From NCBI RefSeq assembly GCF_030064895.1, contig NZ_JASJEB010000010.1, forward strand, positions 44,662 to 108,661: a stretch of 64,000 nucleotides of DNA. The letters run 5' to 3'. The position numbers and the translations under genes are program-made. Within the stretch, counting starts at the first letter, position 1, and each line of letters starts with the position of its first letter. The notes under the pieces are model-generated. The model was given only the letters and a program-made list of their open reading frames with translations. It was not told the origin of the DNA and made no database searches. Origin of the DNA: Crocosphaera sp. Its GTDB lineage: Bacteria > Cyanobacteriota > Cyanobacteriia > Cyanobacteriales > Microcystaceae. Below are positions 25,440 to 32,694 of this stretch, in pieces.

Positions 25440-26381
25440 ATGACTCATCCTAAACACTCCAACTCCTCTTTTCGTTACCTGATTGCAGGACTCAAACCCT
25501 TAGCTAGTGTAAAACTTTGGGGTTCTCTGGGAATTATGGCACTGGTTGCTGTAGCTCTCTGGCAATATTCCCTTAATCCCCAATTGTTAGGAAATGACCC
25601 AGAAACTGCTTCGAGTATTGATGGAGAATTTGAGGGAGAAGTTGGCAATAATGTGGATATTGGGGTAACAGTACAGGATTTAGAACAAAACCGCCTTAAT
25701 TCTCAAGGAGTTCCTGTAGTCCCTCCCGGAGTCGAAAATAATCCTTTCTTGTCTCCCTCTGTGGATGGAAATAATCCAGAATTGCAACAAGAACAACGTC
25801 CCCCTATTAAGTTTGAACCCTTAATGCCTAATGTCAAAAATTTGGGTTCTTTGTTTCCTCCTCTACAACCTTCTAAAAATGGAAATAAACCCATTGAAAT
25901 ACCTGATGATTTAGAAAATGTCGGGGAATACACTGAAAACACGGCCTTAGAAAATGCTTTAGAAGAAGTTTTTTCTGAGGACTTGCCCGAGGTTAACCCA
26001 TCCAATACATCCCCTAAAAATAATCAACAACCTAATAATCTTAACCCGAATCCCTCATCACAGCCTAACTCTCAAACAGCACCCAATACAGTAAGAAACA
26101 CCCCTTACTTTAACCAACCTTATACTCAACCCAATAATTCTCCCCAACCCTTTAATAATCCTTATACATACAGTAATCCTCAACCCTATAGCCAACCTTA
26201 TGGTAATGGAACCGCCCCTGCACCTGTTCCGGTTTCCCCTCCTTCTGCTCAATCACCTAATAATTATCCCACTGTAAATTCTAATCCTAATTATCCGAGT
26301 TCCGCTAACCAGAATCAAACCACTCCTAACTATGGAATTCAACCCCCTCAAGTTGATCGATATGGAAATATGCGGAATTAG
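25440..26381 (+). CDS. Membrane-anchored Pro/Asn/Gln-rich protein
   Basis: 313 residues. A short basic N-terminus, a membrane segment at about residues 30-45 (WGSLGIMALVAVALWQY), an acidic stretch (60-80) and then a long disordered region: Pro-rich to residue 170 and Asn/Pro/Gln/Tyr-rich from 185 to the end (for example NSPQPFNNPYTYSNPQPY). No conserved domain is recognised. The architecture suggests a single-pass protein with an unstructured periplasmic tail; a function cannot be assigned. Confidence 0.7.
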   Translation: MTHPKHSNSSFRYLIAGLKPLASVKLWGSLGIMALVAVALWQYSLNPQLLGNDPETASSIDGEFEGEVGNNVDIGVTVQDLEQNRLNSQGVPVVPPGVENNPFLSPSVDGNNPELQQEQRPPIKFEPLMPNVKNLGSLFPPLQPSKNGNKPIEIPDDLENVGEYTENTALENALEEVFSEDLPEVNPSNTSPKNNQQPNNLNPNPSSQPNSQTAPNTVRNTPYFNQPYTQPNNSPQPFNNPYTYSNPQPYSQPYGNGTAPAPVPVSPPSAQSPNNYPTVNSNPNYPSSANQNQTTPNYGIQPPQVDRYGNMRN

Positions 26382-26787
26382 CTTCCCTACAAGAACCTAT
26401 TTTATTTTAAACAGATTTTTTATCCGCAACCACTGATCTCCCTTTCAATAATAGGTATAATTTATTATTTAATAAAGAAAACATGACCTTAGAGGTAGAT
26501 GGTGGTAAAGATACGCTACCATCGGAGTTAACTATAATTGATATTCTGAGGGTGATTAAAAATATCAGCCCTGAAGAACAAACCACCTTAGCTCAGGAAT
26601 TTTAACTAATTCCTGAAATGGTTAATCTTATTCTCAAAGCGATCGCTGATAATGTTTCTAAAGCTCATGGGGCTTGATTCTGTTGACAAAAACCGACTTA
26701 ATCTGACCCAGTCTGGTTCATATCAGTAGAAAAAATCAGGAAATAGGAAAATACTCAAGATTAACGTTTATAAACGTAGAATTTTTT
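26382..26787. other. Intergenic region holding a broken small gene
   Basis: 406 bp, of which 26483-26677 is the interrupted reading frame listed next. The rest shows no feature. Confidence 0.5.
26483..26677 (+). pseudogene. Small gene interrupted by an in-frame stop
   Basis: From ATG at 26483 the frame reads MTLEVDGGKDTLPSELTIID and continues to QTTLAQEF, then TAA at 26603-26605, then goes on in the same frame as LIPEMVNLILKAIADNVSKA HGA to a TGA at 26675. Together this is a 64-codon helical protein with a single nonsense codon. The coding-like composition on both sides of the stop argues for a recently disabled gene. Unknown family. The first 40 codons alone could still be made. Confidence 0.45.
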
Positions 26788-27273
26788 ATGTATTTAGACG
26801 AACAATTACAAATTCTCATTAATGAAGCCCCTCAGCATGGGGTACCCATTCCTGTGATGGAAAAGGCTGTTGCTCCAACCCTGAAATTTTTTGCGAGTCA
26901 GCTTCAACACGAGAAATATTACGTTTTACACGGTACAAATAGGTCTTGGTTAGTGACAACTTTGAGTAATAGAAGAAACCCCAAGGAAGAAAAACGGGTT
27001 ATTTATGCTTTTTCTACTAAAAAAGACGCACAAACATTTCAAGGAATTATTAATCCTGAAATTCGGATTATTTCTGTTCCTGTAACCCATTTACTGTTTC
27101 AGCTTTTCTCCATAGAATCTATCGATAGTCTCATATTTCGAGAAGTTCCTGGGGACAAACAGCAACAAATAGAAATTGCCCGTGCTAAATTGCAAAATAT
27201 TATTCAACAACAATTACGTCGTTTGAAATTAAAACCACCAAAAACTAACACCATTCCCCCTAATTTTGCTTAA
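26788..27273 (+). CDS. Conserved hypothetical cyanobacterial protein
   Basis: 161 residues, soluble, no signal peptide. It starts MYLDEQLQILINEAPQHGVP and has a mixed alpha/beta core (KYYVLHGTNRSWLVTTLSNR; KRVIYAFSTKKDAQTFQG) and a basic, helical C-terminus. I do not recognise a named domain. It overlaps the frame of the next gene by 8 bp, but that gene's likely ATG is 20 bp downstream, so the two are probably co-transcribed. Confidence 0.7.
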   Translation: MYLDEQLQILINEAPQHGVPIPVMEKAVAPTLKFFASQLQHEKYYVLHGTNRSWLVTTLSNRRNPKEEKRVIYAFSTKKDAQTFQGIINPEIRIISVPVTHLLFQLFSIESIDSLIFREVPGDKQQQIEIARAKLQNIIQQQLRRLKLKPPKTNTIPPNFA

Positions 27274-27292
27274 GTTTATCGTATTTTTATCT

Positions 27293-27796
27293 ATGTTATA
27301 CTCCCGTCCGTCACCAACTGTATTAGACTATTATAGTTCTTATTACTGTCCTGTCTGTCATCATGGAGAAATCTCTACATTACCACTGATGGAGGCCTTT
27401 TCTTGTAATTTTTGTCATCATATTTTTACGGCTAATCTAGATAAACAAGCTATTACTATTGTTGATAGTCAATTGCCTCTGACTTGGTATTGGACTGGCA
27501 AACGCTGGCAAAATGTTCGTGCTGTTAAAGTGTTTCAATGGGGTTATGGTTTCTTGGCTTTGGGTTTTATCAGTTTACCGACATTAGTTGTGGCGGCTGG
27601 AGCTTATTTATTTCCTGTTTTACCCCATAGTCCTTTGGCTTGGTTTCCCTGGTTTTGGGTAGGGTTAACTTTTTTCTGTCATCTCAGTTGTTTATTTTGG
27701 TTATTCCTGGAATATTATCAGTTTCCTTTATGGTTATATTTTGAAGCATTAAGGGATAATTTATTATCTCGTTTGTTAAGACGAACTATCAGCTAA
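27293..27796 (+). CDS. Membrane protein with N-terminal zinc-ribbon
   Basis: 167 residues from the ATG at 27293 (MLYSRPSPTVLDYYS), preferred to the longer frame from 27266. Residues 15-45 hold two CxxC pairs (CPVCHHGEISTLPLMEAFSC, then NFC), a zinc ribbon. Two membrane helices follow (about 90-115 and 120-145), rich in Trp and Phe, and a short basic tail. A conserved but uncharacterised cyanobacterial type of protein; role unknown. Confidence 0.7.
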   Translation: MLYSRPSPTVLDYYSSYYCPVCHHGEISTLPLMEAFSCNFCHHIFTANLDKQAITIVDSQLPLTWYWTGKRWQNVRAVKVFQWGYGFLALGFISLPTLVVAAGAYLFPVLPHSPLAWFPWFWVGLTFFCHLSCLFWLFLEYYQFPLWLYFEALRDNLLSRLLRRTIS

Positions 27797-28142
27797 AAAG
27801 GCGGAAAAAATAAATGTTTTTTGTTTCAATCGAAGCCCACACCCGAAAGTTGGTTAGATTTATATACTAATGAAAAAAAACCTGGCCATCGGGTGCAGTA
27901 AAATAAACAGTGCGTTTGGTTTTTCTTAGTTCTTGATTGTTGTTCTCTAAATTAAAAAGAGAACTAATGTCTAAGCCCATCAGATATGAATTTTAGGCAT
28001 TGCTTCTCATATCAACTTTTCTTGGTGCAAGATGTGAGTTAGATAGACTTGGATAGAATTCGACAGCTTCGTACCAGTTAACTTTTTCTCTCGGTCTAAG
28101 CCCATCTTTCTCTGGTTTCTTGGTCTTTTTGAACCGTAGAAT
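27797..28142. other. Intergenic region with possible coding remnant
   Basis: 346 bp. On the minus strand 28139 to 27995 is open for 48 codons without a start codon and reads KDGLRPREKVNWYEAVEFYP, then SLSNSHLAPRKVDM, ending in a stop. It looks like a protein C-terminus, possibly of a mobile element, but I cannot name it. GTTCTCT/AGAGAAC (about 27939-27964) is a weak hairpin. Confidence 0.3.
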
Positions 28143-28652
28143 TTAAGGACAGTATAAAGTATCTTTAGTATTTCTTCCTGTAATGGGGTTAGTTCCTTTC
28201 GCGATCGTACATAAATATTTTTCAGTTTTGGGATCTAACAATACATCGGTAAAATCTGCCCCATCAATAATTGCTCCTTGTACTAAAATATTGGTGGCAA
28301 ATGCTCCTTCTAAAATTGCATTAGTAAAGTTAACATTGGTTAAACGAGCAACTTCTAAATCCGCATAGCGAAGATCCGCTCCTTCAAAATTTGCTGAGTC
28401 TAAGTTAGCACTAAAAAATCGAACCCCTTGCACATTAGCATGACTAAAATTACTATCTCGTAGGTTAGCATGGTCAAACAAAGCTTCTTCACGCAAATCT
28501 TGACCGGAAAAATCCACTCCTACTAAGTTAGCTCTATTGTAATCTACTGCCATAACAGGCAATATCGGATTAGCGAAAAATAAGGTAGCTATTAAGGTTA
28601 ACAATAACAAAAGTCGTCTAAAATTGGCGCGAATCATACTTTTAGTCTCCAT
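28143..28652 (-). CDS. Exported pentapeptide-repeat protein, probably thylakoid lumenal
   Basis: 169 residues. The N-terminus (RRLLLLLTLIATLFFANPILPVMAV) is a signal peptide. Residues 35-135 form a right-handed quadrilateral helix of A(D/N)LxX pentapeptides (ANLVGVDFSGQDLREEALFD; ANLDSANFEGADLRYADLEV). A C-terminal cap with two Cys (YLCTIAKGTNPITGRNTKDT then LYCP) matches the thylakoid-lumen pentapeptide proteins known in cyanobacteria and plants (TL15/TL20-like). Cys pair may form a disulfide. Likely start is the Met at 28652, or MIRAN at 28637. Confidence 0.85.
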   Translation of the reverse strand: METKSMIRANFRRLLLLLTLIATLFFANPILPVMAVDYNRANLVGVDFSGQDLREEALFDHANLRDSNFSHANVQGVRFFSANLDSANFEGADLRYADLEVARLTNVNFTNAILEGAFATNILVQGAIIDGADFTDVLLDPKTEKYLCTIAKGTNPITGRNTKDTLYCP

Positions 28653-28683
28653 AAATTTTATTATTCTATATTAATTCTAAACT

Positions 28684-28708
28684 GTAAGGTGGGCAATGCC
28701 CACCTTAC
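28684..28708. repeat. REP-like palindrome, copy 2
   Basis: Same 25-bp palindrome as at 8040-8064 in the opposite orientation (only the central base distinguishes them). It starts right behind the stop of the gene at 28711-29646. Confidence 0.85.
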
Positions 28709-28710
28709 TA

Positions 28711-29646
28711 TTAAGACGCTGATAAAATTTGTTCGTCTAAACTAAAATCAATGTCAGCTTGCTCTCGTTTAGAGGCTAAATAATCGTTTTCAAAGGAGTC
28801 TTTTAACCCACTAATTAAATCATATTCAGGCTGCCAATTTAATTCCTGTAATGATTTATTAATATCAGCAAAAAAGTGCTGCATTCTTAAGGGAAAGGCT
28901 TTCTTTTTACCAAAGTCAAATTGTTTGGGATCATAGTGAACAATGTTGATGTCATCACCAGCTTTCCCAGCAGCAACAGCGCAAGCTTTAGCTAACCCAT
29001 CAAAGGTAACATAACGTTGTCCTGAAATGTTATAAATTTCTCCAATAGCTTGATCATTTCCTAATACCGCAGCCATACCTTTAACTAAGTCTTGGATATG
29101 ACCAAATTGGGTAAAATGTAAGCCATTACCAGGAATAGGAATGGTTCTATTTCTGACAATTCGATCAAAAAACCAAGCTTCTAAATCGTTATAATTTTGT
29201 GGGCCATAGATATAAGTGGGACGAATAGAAGTCCAGGGAATACCCGATTTTTCTAAGTAGCTTTCTGTGGCAAATTTGCCTTTATGACGACTATTGGGAT
29301 CAACTTTATCTCCTTCAATATGAGGCATTTGATCGGACTTTAAATAAACTCCGGCTGAACTTACATAGACAAAATGTTTAACTTTATCATTGAAGATTTC
29401 TACTAGGGGTTGAGTATCGCTTAATTCTCGACCATTGTTATCAAAAATTGCGTCAAAACTTTCGGATGCTAACTTTTCTTTTAACTGTTTTGCATCTTTA
29501 CGATCGCCGTGAATTTGTTTTATCCCTTCAATGGGTGCTGGTTTATTGCCTCTGTTGAATAATACTACTTCGTGGCCTTGTTTTACTAATTCTTTGGTGA
29601 GATAAACCCCAATAAAACGGGTTCCCCCCATGATTAAAATACGCAT
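28711..29646 (-). CDS. CSP41-like NAD-dependent epimerase/dehydratase family protein
   Basis: 311 residues. Rossmann NAD motif at the N-terminus (MRILIMGGTRFIGVYLTKEL). The catalytic YxxxK of short-chain dehydrogenases is not present; the region after VYVSSAGVY reads HKGKFATESYLEKSG. Further marks are SIRPTYIYGPQNYNDLEAWFFDR and GNGLHFTQFGHIQDL. This pattern matches chloroplast stem-loop binding protein CSP41 and its cyanobacterial homologues, which bind and stabilise RNA and associate with ribosomes or polymerase. A plain sugar epimerase is less likely because of the missing Tyr. Confidence 0.8.
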   Translation of the reverse strand: MRILIMGGTRFIGVYLTKELVKQGHEVVLFNRGNKPAPIEGIKQIHGDRKDAKQLKEKLASESFDAIFDNNGRELSDTQPLVEIFNDKVKHFVYVSSAGVYLKSDQMPHIEGDKVDPNSRHKGKFATESYLEKSGIPWTSIRPTYIYGPQNYNDLEAWFFDRIVRNRTIPIPGNGLHFTQFGHIQDLVKGMAAVLGNDQAIGEIYNISGQRYVTFDGLAKACAVAAGKAGDDINIVHYDPKQFDFGKKKAFPLRMQHFFADINKSLQELNWQPEYDLISGLKDSFENDYLASKREQADIDFSLDEQILSAS

Positions 29647-29752
29647 ATTTTCCCTCGATTTTTTTAAACTACTTTAGATTAGAATACTACAGTTTTGAAG
29701 TGATTTTAATTTTATTTTGTGATCGGTTAAAAAAAATAGAAATAAACTATCA

Positions 29753-29905
29753 TCATCTTAAGTCTAAATCAGGATAACTATCAGGATAGTCTAGTTTATC
29801 TTGATTAGACCAATACAAATCTTCTGCTTCTTTAATAACTTCACCCAAAGTTGGCCAATGGTCTTCTCCAACCCATAGAACCCATTTGGGATCTATACAG
29901 CCTGA
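29753..29905 (-). pseudogene. Possible gene remnant, C-terminus only
   Basis: On the minus strand a frame without a good start reads GCIDPKWVLWVGEDHWPTLG then EVIKEAEDLYWSNQDKLDYPDSYPDLDLR before the stop at 29753-29755. Acidic, Trp-rich and coding-like, while its upstream end runs into the start of the next plus-strand gene. It may be the relic of a gene cut off by rearrangement. TTG codons could start a short protein. Confidence 0.3.
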
Positions 29906-29930
29906 CCTCAAATCTTTGAGGCTTCTGACT

Positions 29931-30494
29931 ATGTATATTAATGATGATCAATTAAACAACAAATCGCAAGCTGTAGCTTCCACGGATTTGTCTTTGCTAG
30001 TGTCTGATGAAAATTTGCAGTTAGACGACAATACACAAGATGAAGACAATCAAACTGAATCTAGTATTGACTCAAGTTTAGATCCTGTTGGTATTTTCAT
30101 TTGGGAAATTGTTGAAAATCTTCTTGAACGCAGAGGTCAGATTACAACAAAAGAAGTTTTAGAAGTAATAGAAGAAAGAGAAGGTAGCATTAAGCCAGGA
30201 GATTCTGCTGTTAGAGAAAGATTAAGTCAATTAACTGATTTAGGATATCTTGAGTGTGTTCCAGGGAGTGGTCGCCGTCCATCGTACTATTTTTTTGCTG
30301 GAGATGAAAGGCTAGAAAACCATACTATAGAACCAAGCGATACTGAAATTCTTGATAATATCAAGCAACAGCAATCTAAAATTCGACAACAGATAGATGA
30401 TTTACAGCAACAGCTTGAAGAATTGTTAACAGATCAAGAAGAAATGGAAGAAGTAATACAAAAAAGGCAGAAACTCAGAAGTAAATACCGTTAG
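29931..30494 (+). CDS. Hypothetical protein with winged-helix-like domain and coiled coil
   Basis: 187 residues from the ATG at 29931 (a TTG at 29886 extends the frame but overlaps the remnant on the other strand). Residues 1-45 are acidic and disordered. Residues 50-115 (WEIVENLLERRGQITTKEVL; VRERLSQLTDLGYLECVPGS, GRRPSYYF) have the layout of a winged helix-turn-helix. Residues 130-187 form a Gln/Glu-rich coiled coil (IKQQQSKIRQQIDDLQQQLE). A DNA-binding or scaffolding role is plausible but not shown. Confidence 0.6.
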   Translation: MYINDDQLNNKSQAVASTDLSLLVSDENLQLDDNTQDEDNQTESSIDSSLDPVGIFIWEIVENLLERRGQITTKEVLEVIEEREGSIKPGDSAVRERLSQLTDLGYLECVPGSGRRPSYYFFAGDERLENHTIEPSDTEILDNIKQQQSKIRQQIDDLQQQLEELLTDQEEMEEVIQKRQKLRSKYR

Positions 30495-30511
30495 CTTCTA
30501 ACCCAAATAGT

Positions 30512-31039
30512 TTAAGCTGCTTGTTGTGGGGGAAGTCGGCGAATTTCTGAATAAAAAGCTGTACGACTATAACCATTATTTCCTTTAATTAAACTGGTAC
30601 GCAGTCGTAAGTTATCACTAGCAAACCAGATTCTTTCTTCCATAGAAAAATCTCCAAGTTCTAGGGTTAAAGTTAATGCCTCATCTTCTCCTAAACTGTA
30701 GCTTCCTGGGGATGCAGGTTGAGACTGAAAAGTTTGTATAATTTTTCCTACTTCTGGTTGGTTACTATCAGGAATTAAAATTATTGTTGCGTTTCCTGTT
30801 TGCTTTTTCTGTCCATAGTCACTGGAACTATTCCAGCTAATTTTTTGACCGCCGATGGCCTGATTAGGATCGATACGATATTGTTGACAAAGAGAGACAA
30901 CTAAAGAATCGTCACTGTTTAACCATTCTACTGTTAATTCTGATTTATTACTTTCGGCTTTTTCAGTATTAAACTGATAGCTAGTTCGCTGAGAAAACCA
31001 TTGACCAACACATAATTCTAAAAAGGCTTGTATGTCCAT
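30512..31039 (-). CDS. CpcS/CpeS-family phycobiliprotein chromophore lyase
   Basis: 175 residues, the usual size. The N-terminus MDIQAFLELCVGQWFSQRTS is the family signature, followed by SELTVEWL, a lipocalin-like beta barrel and RIWFASDNLRLRTSLIKGNN, with the Arg cluster that holds the bilin. These lyases attach phycocyanobilin or phycoerythrobilin to a Cys of phycobiliprotein beta (and alpha) subunits. Which subclass (CpcS, CpcU, CpeS) cannot be decided here. It is 94 bp downstream of the nblB-like gene on the same strand. Confidence 0.85.
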   Translation of the reverse strand: MDIQAFLELCVGQWFSQRTSYQFNTEKAESNKSELTVEWLNSDDSLVVSLCQQYRIDPNQAIGGQKISWNSSSDYGQKKQTGNATIILIPDSNQPEVGKIIQTFQSQPASPGSYSLGEDEALTLTLELGDFSMEERIWFASDNLRLRTSLIKGNNGYSRTAFYSEIRRLPPQQAA

Positions 31040-31132
31040 GAATACTGTTTAATTCTCTGCTTAAAATAGGGTGATGGGTTAAATTTCGGCTATCCCATAA
31101 CCCTAATTGTATCATGAGAGTTACCGTACTTC

Positions 31133-31804
31133 TTAACTATTAGTTTGCAGGAGGTTTAGGGAGAATAAAGCTGCTTCCCTGACTTGGGGTTGAGAATCTT
31201 TGCTTAAAAATTTGAGAGCTGCAACACTCTTTTCTATGTTAAAATTCCCTAAAGCTTGTGCTAGACGTTGACGCACTAACCAATCTTCTGAGTTGGCAAA
31301 GCGTAAGATATGGTCAATAGCATCGACGGCCTTGATCTCTCCTATGGCTGCTATAGCTGCTTGGTGCATCACGGTTTCTTTGCTGTCTAAAGCTTGTAAC
31401 AAGAGGTTTTTGGCGCGAATGTCCCCTAAGTTCCCTAAAGAAACAGCAGCACTAAAACGGACTAACCATTGCGTGTCTTCGTAGAATGCTCTAGCTAAGG
31501 GTTCGTAGGCCCGAGGGTCTTCTAGATAGCCTAAAGCACCAGCCGCGTCAGCCCGAATGCCATAGTCTGGGTCACTCTCCAACAGTTTAACTAAAATGGG
31601 ATAACATTCGTCTGTTTGTTTGACTCCCAATGCAAAAACAGCCATTGACCTAACTTGTAATATTTCATCGTCTAAGACTTTTTTGATTAAAGGGACTGCT
31701 TCTTCTGCTGAGACTTCCCGTAAAGAGGCTAAGGCTAAGAGGCGATCGCGGGAGTTTTCGCTTTCTAGTTGCAAGGATATCTGTTGGAGGTCAGCATTAA
31801 TCAT
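31133..31804 (-). CDS. nblB: HEAT-repeat protein, NblB-like
   Basis: 223 residues formed of about six HEAT-type helical repeats (VRSMAVFALGVKQTDECYPI; IRADAAGALGYLEDPRAYEP; VRFSAAVSLGNLGDIRAKN; VRQRLAQALGNFNIEKSVAA). The length and repeat pattern match NblB, a relative of the CpcE/F lyases that is needed for phycobilisome breakdown. It stands upstream of the CpcS-type lyase gene on the same strand, supporting a bilin-protein role. A generic HEAT protein remains possible. Confidence 0.65.
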   Translation of the reverse strand: MINADLQQISLQLESENSRDRLLALASLREVSAEEAVPLIKKVLDDEILQVRSMAVFALGVKQTDECYPILVKLLESDPDYGIRADAAGALGYLEDPRAYEPLARAFYEDTQWLVRFSAAVSLGNLGDIRAKNLLLQALDSKETVMHQAAIAAIGEIKAVDAIDHILRFANSEDWLVRQRLAQALGNFNIEKSVAALKFLSKDSQPQVREAALFSLNLLQTNS

Positions 31805-31948
31805 TTTTGTAACATTTCTTCATAACTTCTTGCTTTCATTGTAACGATTTTTTACAACGAGAGCACAGATCGCCCATATTCTGTTATGGACGTAATCATT
31901 AATTATCTTTCTCAGTTAAACTAGAAGCATAGATATTTAACTGGGATT

Positions 31949-32218
31949 ATGAAATCATTTCCTATTCGCTTACAACAAGATGGAACTATTACTGTTCCTA
32001 AAGTGATTCAAGATAAACTCAATCTTCATGAAGGAGATTATCTAAATTTATTAGAAATTGAGGAGTTAATTATATTAACTTCAAAACAAACTAAAGTTCC
32101 TCAATTAAATGAGCAAATTACTGCTATTAGAGAACAAGAAAAAGTTAGTTTAGAGGAATTATTAGAAGGATTGGAAGATGAAAGAAAGATCATATATAAA
32201 GAAAAATATGAATCATGA
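31949..32218 (+). CDS. AbrB/MazE-type antitoxin
   Basis: 89 residues. The N-terminal swapped-hairpin domain (MKSFPIRLQQDGTITVPKVI then QDKLNLHEGDYLNLLEIEEL) is the AbrB/SpoVT fold. The C-terminal helix (LEELLEGLEDERKIIYKEK) would bind the toxin. Its last codon overlaps the start of the PIN gene (ATGA at 32215-32218), indicating translational coupling. Confidence 0.85.
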   Translation: MKSFPIRLQQDGTITVPKVIQDKLNLHEGDYLNLLEIEELIILTSKQTKVPQLNEQITAIREQEKVSLEELLEGLEDERKIIYKEKYES

Positions 32219-32652
32219 AATTAATTTTTGCTGATTCTAGTATCTTAATTGCAGGGTCTGCATCTTCAACTGGTGCAAGTCGAGTCGTCTTAACTATGGC
32301 AGAAATAGGTTTATATAAGCTATTAATTTCAGAACAAGTGTTAGAAGAATGTCGAAGAAATCTTAACAAAAAACTTCCCAAAGTAATTCCTATTTTTGAT
32401 GACCTCATTAATAATATAAATGTTCAAATTTTGCCTAACCCTTCTCTAGAAGAATTTGCAGCCTATATTGATATTATTGAAGCTAAAGATGCTCCCATTT
32501 TATCTGCTGCTTTATTAGCTAAGACCGATAGATTACTGAGTTTAAATACTAAGGATTTTACTCAAAAAGTTGCTGAAAGAACAAGGATAAAAATTCAAAC
32601 TCCCTCAGAGTTTATTCAAGATATCCGTTCTATTGTTACTCAGGAATTGTAG
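32215..32652 (+). CDS. PIN-domain ribonuclease toxin (VapC-like)
   Basis: 145 residues. Acidic residues of the PIN active site are visible: ADSSILIAGSAS (first Asp), EQVLEECRRNL (Glu), AKDAPILSAAL (Asp) and NTKDFTQ. VapC-type toxins cleave tRNA or rRNA; target unknown. Overlaps its antitoxin by 4 bp. Distinct in sequence from the second pair at 60 kb. Confidence 0.85.
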   Translation: MKLIFADSSILIAGSASSTGASRVVLTMAEIGLYKLLISEQVLEECRRNLNKKLPKVIPIFDDLINNINVQILPNPSLEEFAAYIDIIEAKDAPILSAALLAKTDRLLSLNTKDFTQKVAERTRIKIQTPSEFIQDIRSIVTQEL

Positions 32653-32694
32653 CAGAACCGAGATTATTGTTACAATTATAAACCTCTAGATTAT

